DNA of 64,000 nt from DATBAX01 sp963723765 (GTDB lineage Bacteria > Acidobacteriota > Terriglobia > Terriglobales > Acidobacteriaceae): the NCBI GenBank assembly GCA_963723765.1, contig CAVRSD010000011.1:62001-126000 (forward strand), given 5' to 3'. The notes beneath the pieces were generated by a model that did not search any database, was not told the DNA's origin, and worked only from the letters and a program-made list of their open reading frames with translations. Of this stretch, positions 23,657 through 32,079 are shown piece by piece. The translations under genes and the position numbers were made by a program. How positions within the stretch are numbered: the stretch's first letter is position 1; each line of letters starts with the position of its first letter.

Positions 23657-24866
23657 CCTGCAACAGGTCGGACGCGAAATGCACGTCGCCAACATCGTTA
23701 CCGGACACTATCTGAAAGAAGGCGACCAGATTCAGATCACTTTGGAAGCCGTGGACGTGGAGAACAACCGCACCCTTTGGCGTGACACCATGACCATCGC
23801 TGCTCCCGACCTGATTGCCATGCGTGACCAGATCACGGCCAAAGTTCGTCAGGGACTCGTCCCCGCACTGGGCGCCGGCACGAATTCTGTGGAAGGCGCG
23901 ACCCGGCCGAAAAACGAAGAAGCTTACGACCTCTATTTGCGCAGCATCTCGCTGCCCCACGATCCTCTTCCCAACAAAGACGCCATCGCCATGCTGGAAC
24001 GGTCGGTCGGACTGGACCCCAGCTACGCACCCGCCTGGGGCTATCTGGGAGTTCGCTACCATTACGATGCCGCCTATTCGAATGGCGGCGAAGAGATGCA
24101 CAAGCGGTCGGACTCTGCGCTGGAACGTGCTTTGGCGCTCGATCCCAACTACAGTTTTGCCGCTGCCTGGCTGATCACCAATCGAGTCGAACAAAATCAG
24201 TTGACCAGGGCCTACCAGGACGCGAAAGAACTGGTGGCGCGTCATCCGGAGAGCTCTGAGGCGCACTTTGCCCTCTCGTATGTCCTTCGCTATGGAGGGG
24301 CCATCGAAGAATCGGCCCGCGAATGTGAAGCTGCCATAGCCGTGGATCCAGGCAACTTTCGCTTGCGATCGTGTTCCTTCACCTTCGACCAGCTTGGTAA
24401 CTACGCGCGTGCCATGGATTTTCTTCAGCTCGATGCCGGATCGGTATGGGCCTCCAGCAATGTCATGCGGCACTACATTCGCGATGGAAAGCTGGCCCAG
24501 GCCAGGGAGGCTGCCGGGAAATTCAAAGAGGACCGATTCTTTCAGATGATGAACGTGTGCCTCAACAATCCGGCGTCCCCGGATATACAGTCCTTCGCTC
24601 GCGAAGTTGCGGCCACAAGATTCGCCGATTCCGATCCCGAACCCCGTTATGTCATCGCGGGCGACTTTCTTTTCTGCGGGCAAAGAGACACAGCCGTAAG
24701 CCTACTGAAGAGTGCCGTCGCTGGACACTTTTGCGCCTATTCCGGTTTGCAGAATGATTCCGTGTGGGCGAAGCTGCGCGGCACCCCGGAGTTCAATCAA
24801 TTGCTCTCCGACGCGAAACAATGCCGGGACGATTTTCTCGCCCAGAGATCCCAGGCCTCCCGCTGA
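23595..24866 (+). CDS. TPR sensor part of the frameshifted Ser/Thr kinase gene
   Basis: This frame is continuous from about 23491, and its best in-frame start (GTG at 23595) has no ribosome site, so it is not a separate gene but the C-terminal half of the kinase at 22400. It opens with a TolB/adenylate-cyclase-associated-like domain (FLRLALPDEVATALTYVQ, VGREMHVANIVTGHYLKEG, TLWRDTM) and continues with several TPRs (LERSVGLDPSYAPAWGYLG, LERALALDPNYSFAAAW, CEAAIAVDPGNF). In related proteins both parts are one polypeptide. If the lesion is real, the kinase loses its sensor domain. Confidence 0.8.
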   Translation: MQSLSIRPFATTSKYNGANLDLQQVGREMHVANIVTGHYLKEGDQIQITLEAVDVENNRTLWRDTMTIAAPDLIAMRDQITAKVRQGLVPALGAGTNSVEGATRPKNEEAYDLYLRSISLPHDPLPNKDAIAMLERSVGLDPSYAPAWGYLGVRYHYDAAYSNGGEEMHKRSDSALERALALDPNYSFAAAWLITNRVEQNQLTRAYQDAKELVARHPESSEAHFALSYVLRYGGAIEESARECEAAIAVDPGNFRLRSCSFTFDQLGNYARAMDFLQLDAGSVWASSNVMRHYIRDGKLAQAREAAGKFKEDRFFQMMNVCLNNPASPDIQSFAREVAATRFADSDPEPRYVIAGDFLFCGQRDTAVSLLKSAVAGHFCAYSGLQNDSVWAKLRGTPEFNQLLSDAKQCRDDFLAQRSQASR

Positions 24867-24874
24867 TTAAGCGA

Positions 24875-25096
24875 TTAACTATCCTTGCGATACAGAAGAT
24901 CGCGCATGGCATGCCTGCGAGCCTCGTTCACTTCGCTCGCACTCTTGCGCTCGTCGGCATCTCTCGGACGCTGGGTTGTAGGGGCGGCTGCGTCGTCGGC
25001 ACTACAGTCCGGGCAGCGGTTGGCAAAACCGGGTTTGTCCGGCTTTAGTTCGAACTCTTCCGAGCAGACAATGCAGGTTTTGATGGGAAAAGCCAT
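24875..25096 (-). CDS. Small zinc-ribbon protein
   Basis: 73 residues from ATG 25096. Two CxxC knuckles (CIVC near residue 8 and CPDC near residue 28) form a likely zinc ribbon, followed by a charged helical tail (DERKSASEVNEARRHAMRDL). AGGAG lies about 20 bases ahead of the start, rather far. Convergent with the kinase gene. I know no function for this kind of protein; nucleic acid or protein binding is a guess. Confidence 0.6.
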   Translation of the reverse strand: MAFPIKTCIVCSEEFELKPDKPGFANRCPDCSADDAAAPTTQRPRDADERKSASEVNEARRHAMRDLLYRKDS

Positions 25097-25177
25097 TTAC
25101 GCTCATATGATACGACGCTCCTGCGCTCGATGGAAGCGGGTGGTCTCGGCGTAAATTCGATAAAACTGTCTCCGGCC

Positions 25178-25204
25178 TGAAATGTTTTCCTCGATTCTGT
25201 CTTA
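25178..25204 (+). promoter_or_regulatory. Second copy of the ECF-like promoter motif
   Basis: TGAAATGTTTTCC at 25178 and GTCTTA at 25199 repeat the motif at 4044/4065 with the same 21-base offset. The similarity extends into TATCTMAGCAGACG just downstream. Confidence 0.5.
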
Positions 25205-25244
25205 TCTAAGCAGACGCCAGTAAACATCCATTGCAAGCGAGGTC

Positions 25245-25373
25245 ATGTCATTGAAAATTAAAGCCTTCGCACTCTCTGCAACAGCGATGAGAGAAACCAG
25301 AGTGCGGATAGATTCCATGCCCTGCCCTTCGTTGACTTGCCTGTTTCTTAGACGTACGATTCTGCTCCAGTGA
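25245..25373 (+). pseudogene. Short remnant reading frame behind the ECF-like promoter
   Basis: ATG 25245 has a GAGGTC ribosome site and encodes 42 residues beginning MSLKIKAFALSATAM, the opening of a signal peptide. The leader is similar to that of the fibre-like gene at 4139 (GAGGTGATGTC before MKIPTRP). The frame then loses any family character and the promoter of the next kinase lies inside it. Probably a gene start left behind when the kinase gene was inserted; a leader peptide is the alternative. Confidence 0.35.
25332..25360 (+). promoter_or_regulatory. Sigma-70-type promoter of the second kinase gene
   Basis: TTGACT, 17-bp spacer, TACGAT, preceded by CCTTCG. Same design as the promoters at 22320 and 53467. 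The predicted start is only about 35 bases ahead of the GTG start codon. Confidence 0.6.
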
Positions 25374-25419
25374 TCGGTCAAATTGAGTGATCGGCAAAAT
25401 CCAGTGATCGGCCAAACCA
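25369..25419 (+). repeat. Three 17-bp tandem repeats across the kinase start codon
   Basis: AGTGATCGG followed by a related 8-base tail occurs at 25369, 25386 and 25403. Each copy contains a GTG. Because 17 is not a multiple of three, only the last GTG (25404) is in frame with the kinase; a TTG at 25383 is in frame too. Confidence 0.7.
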
Positions 25420-28154
25420 TCTCGCATTATCGCGTTACCGACAAGATCGGTGGCGGTGGGATGGGTGTGGTCTATAAAGCTGAAGACACCCGGCTGCAAC
25501 GCGCCGTCGCCCTCAAGTTTCTCGGCGACGATATCTCCCGCGATCCGCAGGCGCTCACCCGCTTCCGGCGCGAGGCCCAGGCCGCGTCCTCGCTAAACCA
25601 TCCCAACATCTGCACCATCTACGACATCGACGAGGAAAACGGCCACGCGTTTATCGTGATGGAGTTCCTGGAGGGAGTCACCCTCAAGCACCGCATCACC
25701 GGACGCCCGATGGACATGGAAGCGCTCATGGGACTCGCCATCGAGATTGCCGATGCGCTCGATGCCGCCCATGCCAAGGGAATCGTTCACCGCGACATCA
25801 AACCCGCCAACATCTTTGTCACCGAGCGCGGCCATGCCAAGATTCTCGACTTCGGATTGGCCAAGGTGGTCGATAAAGCCAGCTCTGCGACTGGGTTTCT
25901 AAGCAACGGAGCGGATACGCCGACCTTGGGCGAGCAGAATCTCACCAGTCCCGGCACAACTCTTGGGACCATCGCCTACATGTCGCCGGAGCAGATTCGC
26001 GGTAAAGAACTCGATCCCCGCACCGATCTGTTTTCCTTTGGCGCGGTGCTCTACGAAATGAGCACCGGGGTGCTGCCGTTTCGGGGCGATACTTCGGGAG
26101 TCATTTTCGATTGCATCCTGAATCGAGCGCCCACGCCTCCCGTCCGGCTCAATCCGGAATTGCCCGCCGAACTGGAGCGCATCATCGGAAAGGCATTGGA
26201 AAGAGACCGCGACCTGCGCTACCAGACCGCATCCGAACTACGCACGGACCTGAAGCGCCTGCGGCGGGATTTTGATTCAGGACGGAATTCGAGCAGCGAT
26301 GCGCGATCGATAGCGCTCTCGCAGTCGGCAACCGGGTCGTCGCCGCAATATTCGCTTTCCTCTTCCAGCGGCGCGTCTCCTACCTCGTTGTCGGAGACTG
26401 CCACGATGAAATCCTCGAGCGCGGCCGTGCTTGTCGAAGCCGCGTCGCACAACAAGGGCAAACTGGTTGGAGTTGCGGCGGTGGTCTTGCTGCTGGTGAT
26501 TGCCGCCGGATACGGCGCCTACCATTTCCTAATGCCTCACACTCCGGGTGCCCTGGGCAAAATCACTCAGATCAGCCACTGGCACAAGCCGATCAATGAT
26601 GCGGCCATCTCCCCCACTGGGCGCACCATCGCCTTCACTTCCTATGTGGGAGGCTACGAGCAGGTTTTCGTGATGCTGACTTCGGGCGGCGAACCTTTGC
26701 AACTGACCACCGATGAAGGCAGCAAATACCTCGACAGCTTTTCCGCCGATGAAACCCAAATCTATTACGAGCGCCAACTGGGCGCCACTGAGGTGTGGGC
26801 GGTGCCGACACTGGGCGGTACTCCGGTGCGTGTGGTGGAAGGCAGCAATCTCGAGCCATCGCCGGACGGCAAGAGCTTGTTCTACGTGAATCGACAAACC
26901 GGCGATATCCGGCAGTCGCCGGCTTCGGGCGCCGGCGGCCATGCGATCTTCAACCTCAAGAACCTCGGGGTCGCAGGTTTTCACATGTTAGTCCTTCCCG
27001 ATGGGGCCGACGTTCTGCTGACGGGACTCAAGCCCTCGAGCACAAAGGACATTTCCCAGATATACAAAATAAACGTTGCCACCCACAAAGTCGTTAATGT
27101 GGGAGAGCTGCCCGGCACAGGTTTCGTGAACTGGGGAGAACCGGGCAAAACGCTTCTTTTTTCCCGCGACAACAACGGGATCATCAATCTTTGGGAGTAC
27201 AACCTCGAAACCAAAGCCTCCACTCAGCTCACTTCGGGTGCGGGCCCGGATTTATTGCCCATGAAAGATCCCTCCGGCAGCGGGATCTTCTTCATCAATG
27301 GCAAACAATCGGGGTATCTGTCGGTGTACGATCTGCACTCGAAATCCACCACCGACATTGCGTCGGAGTTGGCCACGCAGCCAACCATTTCTCCGGATGG
27401 CGAACACGTGATGTACATTACCCAGCCCGAGCCGCAAATTAACGAGCTTTGGGTGTCAGACATGGATGGCAACAATCGAATCAAGCTTGCCTCCTCCCCC
27501 AAAGGGCTCGGCACCGGCGCCTGGTCCGAGAATGGCTCACAACTGGAGTATGTCGATAATTCAGGTGACGTGGATCGGCATTACCTGGTGAATCGGGATG
27601 GCAGTCATCTTCGTGAACTGCCCCGGTCACTACCTCACATTGAATCCAGCGCGTGGAGCCGGGATGAAAAGGATTTGTATGTAAGCGGCTATGCTGACAC
27701 GTCCACCGTTTTGAGTACATGGAAAATCAGTCTCGATAGCTCCACTGCGGAATTCTTCCATGAAGGTTGCGGCTTCTCCATGGCGGAGTCGCAGGACGAG
27801 AAACATCTTTTAATGACCGGCCTTCGCGGCGAACAACTGGGACTCTTCGACCTCAGCATTCCGGACAAGAAATGCACCGTCCTCGTCCCCGGCGTGACCA
27901 GCTTTTTCCCTCACTTCAGCCGCGACGGGAAATATGTACTCTATACACTTTCCACCCGCGGAGAAGTGACCTTGTACCGGCTCCCCTGGCTCGACGGCAA
28001 GGCGGCCGGGCCGGTGCAGACGGTCTTGAAACTGCCATTCGCATTTCCGCAATTTTTTGAAGGCAATACCTACGATGTTGCGCCCGATCTTTCAAAAATT
28101 ATTTATGCCCGCCCCGGTGGCCAGTTTGATTTGTATCTCCTCTCCAGCAAGTAA
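25404..28154 (+). CDS. Ser/Thr protein kinase with TolB-like propeller
   Basis: About 916 residues from GTG 25404 (aligned with the paralogues' MIGQTISHYR start). Kinase domain 1-275: GGGGMGVVYKAED, VALKFL, HRDIKPANIFV, DFGLAKV, GTIAYMSPEQIRGKELD. A Ser-rich linker leads to one membrane helix (VGVAAVVLLLVIAAGYGAYHF, about residue 370). The extracytoplasmic part carries WD40/TolB-type beta-propeller repeats with SPTGRTIAFTS, SPDGKSLFYV, SPDGEHVMYI and FSRDGKYVLYT. A transmembrane sensor kinase is the family role; ligand and targets are unknown. Divergent from nothing close; preceded by its own promoter. Confidence 0.9.
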   Translation: MIGQTISHYRVTDKIGGGGMGVVYKAEDTRLQRAVALKFLGDDISRDPQALTRFRREAQAASSLNHPNICTIYDIDEENGHAFIVMEFLEGVTLKHRITGRPMDMEALMGLAIEIADALDAAHAKGIVHRDIKPANIFVTERGHAKILDFGLAKVVDKASSATGFLSNGADTPTLGEQNLTSPGTTLGTIAYMSPEQIRGKELDPRTDLFSFGAVLYEMSTGVLPFRGDTSGVIFDCILNRAPTPPVRLNPELPAELERIIGKALERDRDLRYQTASELRTDLKRLRRDFDSGRNSSSDARSIALSQSATGSSPQYSLSSSSGASPTSLSETATMKSSSAAVLVEAASHNKGKLVGVAAVVLLLVIAAGYGAYHFLMPHTPGALGKITQISHWHKPINDAAISPTGRTIAFTSYVGGYEQVFVMLTSGGEPLQLTTDEGSKYLDSFSADETQIYYERQLGATEVWAVPTLGGTPVRVVEGSNLEPSPDGKSLFYVNRQTGDIRQSPASGAGGHAIFNLKNLGVAGFHMLVLPDGADVLLTGLKPSSTKDISQIYKINVATHKVVNVGELPGTGFVNWGEPGKTLLFSRDNNGIINLWEYNLETKASTQLTSGAGPDLLPMKDPSGSGIFFINGKQSGYLSVYDLHSKSTTDIASELATQPTISPDGEHVMYITQPEPQINELWVSDMDGNNRIKLASSPKGLGTGAWSENGSQLEYVDNSGDVDRHYLVNRDGSHLRELPRSLPHIESSAWSRDEKDLYVSGYADTSTVLSTWKISLDSSTAEFFHEGCGFSMAESQDEKHLLMTGLRGEQLGLFDLSIPDKKCTVLVPGVTSFFPHFSRDGKYVLYTLSTRGEVTLYRLPWLDGKAAGPVQTVLKLPFAFPQFFEGNTYDVAPDLSKIIYARPGGQFDLYLLSSK

Positions 28155-28235
28155 TCTTCCCGGTTCTCTAGTTCACTTCGCGCCACCCATTCGCTATTGC
28201 CACTGCCAACCAGAAACGCGAAACTGGAAACTCCA

Positions 28236-28955
28236 ATGAACGCTATTGCCGTCATCCCTGCCCGGCTCGCCTCCACGCGTTTGCAGCGCAAAGCTTTGCG
28301 TGAGATTGCCGGGCAGCCCATGGTCGGGAGGGTTTATGAGGCCGTCCACTCTTCGCCGTTGCTCACCGACGTCATCATCGCCACGGACTCTGACGAAATC
28401 ATGGATGTGTGCCAGCGGCATGGATGGAGAGCGCAAATGACTTCCAGCGCTCATCGCAGCGGAACCGAACGGGTTCATGAAATTTCAAATCTCATTACGG
28501 CGGATATCTATTTGAATGTGCAGGGCGATGAGCCCCTGACCCGGCCCGAGCACATCGCTTCATTGCTCGAGGTTATGAAAAATCCCGCAGTGCAGGTTGG
28601 AACTCTGAAAACCCCTGCGCCGGAAGCAGATATCGCCAATCCCAACGCAGTGAAGGTCGTCACTGACTCTGACGGCAGGGCCCTTTACTTCTCCCGGGCT
28701 ACGATCCCACACGACCGTGACCACACCAACCCACGTTATTTCAAGCATTTGGGATTTTATGCATATCGCAAATCGGCGTTAGATCGCTTTGTAACGCTTC
28801 CCGAGTCTTCGCTGGAACGCAGCGAGCGTCTGGAACAATTGCGCTTTCTGGAAAACGGCATCCCGATCTTTGTCGGAGAAACACTTTTCGATACGGTTGG
28901 TGTTGATACGGAAGAAGATTTGCGGCGAGTGGAAGAAATTTTGCGAAAACCCTGA
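28236..28955 (+). CDS. kdsB: 3-deoxy-manno-octulosonate cytidylyltransferase (CMP-KDO synthetase)
   Basis: 239 residues from ATG 28236. Activates KDO with CTP for the lipopolysaccharide core, a cytosolic step specific to diderm bacteria. Visible are the nucleotide-binding opening (AVIPARLASTRLQRKAL), ATDSDEIMDVC, the metal-binding NVQGDEPL, and the KDO-contact stretch YFKHLGFYAYRKSALDRF with LEQLRFLENG and VGVDTEEDL near the end. The usual RxxSTRxPGKPL signature is slightly altered (QRKAL). It follows the kinase by 81 bp, but coupling to it is not evident. Confidence 0.93.
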   Translation: MNAIAVIPARLASTRLQRKALREIAGQPMVGRVYEAVHSSPLLTDVIIATDSDEIMDVCQRHGWRAQMTSSAHRSGTERVHEISNLITADIYLNVQGDEPLTRPEHIASLLEVMKNPAVQVGTLKTPAPEADIANPNAVKVVTDSDGRALYFSRATIPHDRDHTNPRYFKHLGFYAYRKSALDRFVTLPESSLERSERLEQLRFLENGIPIFVGETLFDTVGVDTEEDLRRVEEILRKP

Positions 28956-29172
28956 AGTTTAGTTTGTTATCTATAAGCTATATTTTAACACACAGTGGAT
29001 TTCCATCGGGCCTGGCGCATTACAGGTTTCCGGTGGGGCTAACCGCAGCCGAAGCCGGGATCGTCGATCCTGCGCCATTCCAGGCCTGTTAGCGAAGCAT
29101 CGTCCAAAACGGTCTGTTTGCGATCTGCGGCCCGGCGACGCTTATCTCACGGCTAAAATCTTTTTCAACAAG

Positions 29173-30354
29173 TTACACGACGATCCAACGACTTAGCTGG
29201 AAGCCTTCGCCCAGGCTTGCGCTGCCTGCAAGCCGGCGCGAGATGGCGGGATGCGAATGGAAGAACCATTCCACGAATCGGGAGGGCGTGCGCTCCGCTA
29301 AATTCTGCTCGGCCAGCTTGTTCATGGATGAAATAAAAGGCTCGACGCTGGCAATCGACTCAAAAGCATAGCGATCGGCCTGGCGTTCATTGAAACGCGA
29401 GAAGGCGTTGAGCGCGGGAAGCGCAAGAAAAGAAAGGACCGTGAAAACCAAAACCAGCAGGGGAAGATTGGCAAAATCAGAAAGCTCTTCAAACATATGC
29501 AGCCGGTCCACTGCATAATGCAACGCCCAATTCGCCGCCCAGAATCCAATCAGCGTCGTAACTGCCTGCACCGCAATGCTTTTCAGAATGTGCTTGTGAA
29601 CGTGATGTCCCAGTTCATGGGCGAGAACCGCTTCAATTTCATCGGGAGAGTAATTGTCCAGCAAGGTGTCAGCGAGAATGATGCGGCGGGTGCTGCCCAG
29701 TCCCGTCAATGCTGCATTTGCCTTTTTACTCTTCTCCGAAAGATTCCATTTATAAACTCCGCGCACGCGAGTCCCGGCGCGTTCCCCGAGACGCACCAGG
29801 CGCTGCCTGAGCTCTTCATTCTGAAGGGGTTCGAATTTGTAAAAAATGGGAAACAAAAACACTGGAGCCAATTGCGCCAGCAGCACAAACAATCCGAGAA
29901 ACACGGCCCAGGTGAGCAACCACCAGTGCACGGGAAACTCACGAAGAATGAAATACAACACTTCGACCACGATGACAGCGAAAATGAGTCCGACCAGAAA
30001 GCCTTTGACTTCATCCCAGATCCAGGCGCGAAGTCTCTGATTGGAAAGATGAAAGCGATGTTCCAGACGGAAACTGTAGTAGTCCAGGCTTATGCCAAGC
30101 AATTTGGCGAGCACCATCAGTATCAGCACATACGCGGCAACCGCCAGCGTGTAACTCTGAAAAGCGGCGCGCATGGCGAAGTCGCGCAAAGTGCCGCTCC
30201 ATCCGGTGGCCAGCAATAAAACCAGGAGGGCCAGACCGACGACAAAGTCGGCGATGCCCAACCAGCGGCGAATCCGGTTATAGCGGCGAGACTCCGGCGA
30301 ATCCGCCGGAGCCGCCACGGGAATGGTTATTGAGCTCATAGCTACAGCATCCAT
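29173..30354 (-). CDS. M48-family membrane metalloprotease (CAAX protease/Ste24-like)
   Basis: 393 residues (ATG 30354, or 30339 giving MSSITIPV). Several transmembrane helices, including LAVAAYVLILMVLAKLLGISL and VGLIFAVIVVEVLYFIL, precede a cytosolic catalytic part with the zinc motif HELGHH (residues near 255) and the third ligand in NERQADRYAF. HSHPAISRRL near the end is also typical of the family. Such enzymes act at the inner membrane in protein quality control. Last gene of a minus-strand series after the mannose genes, separated by 236 bp carrying a hairpin repeat. Confidence 0.88.
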   Translation of the reverse strand: MDAVAMSSITIPVAAPADSPESRRYNRIRRWLGIADFVVGLALLVLLLATGWSGTLRDFAMRAAFQSYTLAVAAYVLILMVLAKLLGISLDYYSFRLEHRFHLSNQRLRAWIWDEVKGFLVGLIFAVIVVEVLYFILREFPVHWWLLTWAVFLGLFVLLAQLAPVFLFPIFYKFEPLQNEELRQRLVRLGERAGTRVRGVYKWNLSEKSKKANAALTGLGSTRRIILADTLLDNYSPDEIEAVLAHELGHHVHKHILKSIAVQAVTTLIGFWAANWALHYAVDRLHMFEELSDFANLPLLVLVFTVLSFLALPALNAFSRFNERQADRYAFESIASVEPFISSMNKLAEQNLAERTPSRFVEWFFHSHPAISRRLAGSASLGEGFQLSRWIVV

Positions 30355-30472
30355 TATGGTCTGGAGCGATGGGAAATGCGAGACCCGGAAGTAATCAGCG
30401 GAGGCCAGTGTGGACTCGACACTGTGACACGAGTGCCGTCCTTGACGGGACTTGCACTTAGCTCAATGCTCA

Positions 30473-30520
30473 CCCAGGGCTTACGCCCTGGGCTAATGAA
30501 TGCCGCCGCTCCGCGGCTGG
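30473..30520. repeat. Double-hairpin repeat, copy 1
   Basis: CCCAGGGC-TTAC-GCCCTGGG, then CTAAT and a second hairpin GCCGC-TCC-GCGGC followed by TGG. Same plan as the copies at 33332, 41543 and 43400 with different but paired stem bases. Lies between two co-directional genes. Confidence 0.75.
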
Positions 30521-30590
30521 ATTGCGGAACGTCCGCCACTTGGGGAAGGTGTTCCACAGTTTCCGCGGCCCTCGCTGAAAGTCCAGATCG

Positions 30591-32000
30591 TTATCCAGTT
30601 TTTACAAAATTCTCCCCGCTGGCGAGAATTTCTTCCACCAATTCAGGCGAAGCGGCTTCGGCATAAACGCGTAACAGGGGCTCGGTGCCGGATGCGCGAA
30701 ATAAAATCCATGCCTCTGCTCCGTTGCCATTAGTGGGAGCGTCGAGAAAAAACTTGATGCCGTCCAAGTTCTCTTTCTTCAAAACCGAATATTTGCCTAA
30801 GCGTTTGGTTTGTTCACTTTTCGCCCGCTGAATGGCGCCTTGTTTCACTTCTTCCGTGATATGCAAATCGCGGCGACCATAAAAGTGGGGCCCGTATTCT
30901 TTTTGCAAATCGGCAACCAGTTGTCCCAGAGGCTTGCCCTCCTCGGCCATCACATTGGCCAGCAGGAGCGAATTCAGGATGCCGTCGCGTTCGGGAAGGA
31001 AACGCGAATAGCCGATGCCGCCGGATTCTTCTCCCCCGATGAGGATCTCGCGCTCCATCATCAGATCGGCGACGTACTTGAATCCGATGGGGCATTCGTT
31101 GAGCTTGCGTCCATACTTGGCGCAGATGCGATCGATCATGCGCGTGGTATTGAAAGCGCGCACCACCTCCCCGGGCCATTTTTTTCTTTCCAGCAACCAG
31201 CGCAGGAGGACAGCGATAATCTTGTGGGCATCGACGAAGCTGCCGTCTTCGGCGACGGCCCCGATGCGATCAGCATCGCCATCAGTAGCGAACCCGGCGT
31301 GGCATTTCTCTTTCACCACTACTTCCTGCAACTGCGCCAGATTCAACTCGATAGGTTCGGGATTGATGCCGGGAAATAGCGGGTTCAACTCCTGACGAAT
31401 GGCTATGTGCTGGATATTTCGTTCCTGAAAGACTTGCGTGAGCGTGCCGCGCCCGGCGCCGTACATGGAATCAACCACGAACTTGAAGTTGGCTTTGGCG
31501 ATGAGCGGCAGATCGGCGAAGGCACAAATCGCGGCAATGTACGGCTGCTTGAAATCGATTTCGTCGATTACGGCTTTTTGTCCGCGCGGAGGCACAGGAG
31601 CGCCAAGCTCTTCCTCAATCGCCTTCATGATGGCGGGTGTGGCTGATCCGCCAAAGCTGGCTTTGAACTTCATGCCATTCCAGTTCCAGGGATTATGGCT
31701 GGAAGTGATCATCACGCCGCCGGCAGCCTTTAGATTCTTGACCGCGTACGAAACCGCCGGAGTAGGCGTGTCGTCGTTGGCGAGCTTGACCGGGATTCCG
31801 GCTTCGGCGAGGACCTCGGCGGTGATGCGGGCGGCGCGCGGCGAGGCGAAGCGAGTGTCATACCCAACGATGACACCTCGTTTCGGATCTTCATGCTTTA
31901 GAACATAGGAAGCGATCGCACCGGCGACCTGGCGGACATTGTCGAAAATAAAATCGTCCGCTATGACCGCACGCCAACCGTCGGTGCCGAATTTGATCAT
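30591..32000 (-). CDS. Phosphohexomutase (phosphomannomutase/phosphoglucomutase)
   Basis: 469 residues. Alpha-D-phosphohexomutase with all four family motifs: active-site serine in TSSHNP, metal loop DGDADR, sugar-specificity loop GEESGG and phosphate-binding RASGTEPLLRVY. Interconverts hexose 6-phosphate and 1-phosphate in the cytosol. Its place directly downstream of manC and manA supports mannose 6-phosphate to mannose 1-phosphate, hence GDP-mannose, but glucose is an equally common substrate. The start at 32000 lies right beside a long hairpin (32009-32073), so the translation start may be partly masked. Confidence 0.9.
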   Translation of the reverse strand: MIKFGTDGWRAVIADDFIFDNVRQVAGAIASYVLKHEDPKRGVIVGYDTRFASPRAARITAEVLAEAGIPVKLANDDTPTPAVSYAVKNLKAAGGVMITSSHNPWNWNGMKFKASFGGSATPAIMKAIEEELGAPVPPRGQKAVIDEIDFKQPYIAAICAFADLPLIAKANFKFVVDSMYGAGRGTLTQVFQERNIQHIAIRQELNPLFPGINPEPIELNLAQLQEVVVKEKCHAGFATDGDADRIGAVAEDGSFVDAHKIIAVLLRWLLERKKWPGEVVRAFNTTRMIDRICAKYGRKLNECPIGFKYVADLMMEREILIGGEESGGIGYSRFLPERDGILNSLLLANVMAEEGKPLGQLVADLQKEYGPHFYGRRDLHITEEVKQGAIQRAKSEQTKRLGKYSVLKKENLDGIKFFLDAPTNGNGAEAWILFRASGTEPLLRVYAEAASPELVEEILASGENFVKTG

Positions 32001-32008
32001 GGGGGCTC

Positions 32009-32073
32009 TCAGCTCTCGGCTATCAGCTTTCCGCCCGCTCAGTTTTGCTGAAGGCTGATAGCTGAGAGCTGAG
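32009..32073. repeat. Long intergenic hairpin
   Basis: CTCAGCTCTCGGCTATCAGC (32009) pairs with a near-exact complement at 32054-32073 (one mismatch). It fills most of the gap between manC and the phosphohexomutase gene and, in the minus-strand transcript, ends 8 bases before the AUG. May affect translation or act as an attenuator; a generic REP-like insertion is the simpler view. Confidence 0.65.
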
Positions 32074-32079
32074 AACGTT

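Noticed and set aside
23604..24683. 359-residue minus-strand frame opposite the TPR half of the first kinase
   Set aside because: The plus strand encodes clear TPRs here; the opposite frame is a compositional shadow.
22400..24866. Programmed frameshifting in the kinase gene
   Set aside because: The A5 run lacks a clear slippery heptamer with downstream stimulator, and three other unrelated genes show the same single-base excess, so error or mutation is simpler.
25369..25419. Tandem repeats as a possible CRISPR
   Set aside because: Units are adjacent without spacers and only 17 bp long; no CRISPR array was found anywhere in the window.
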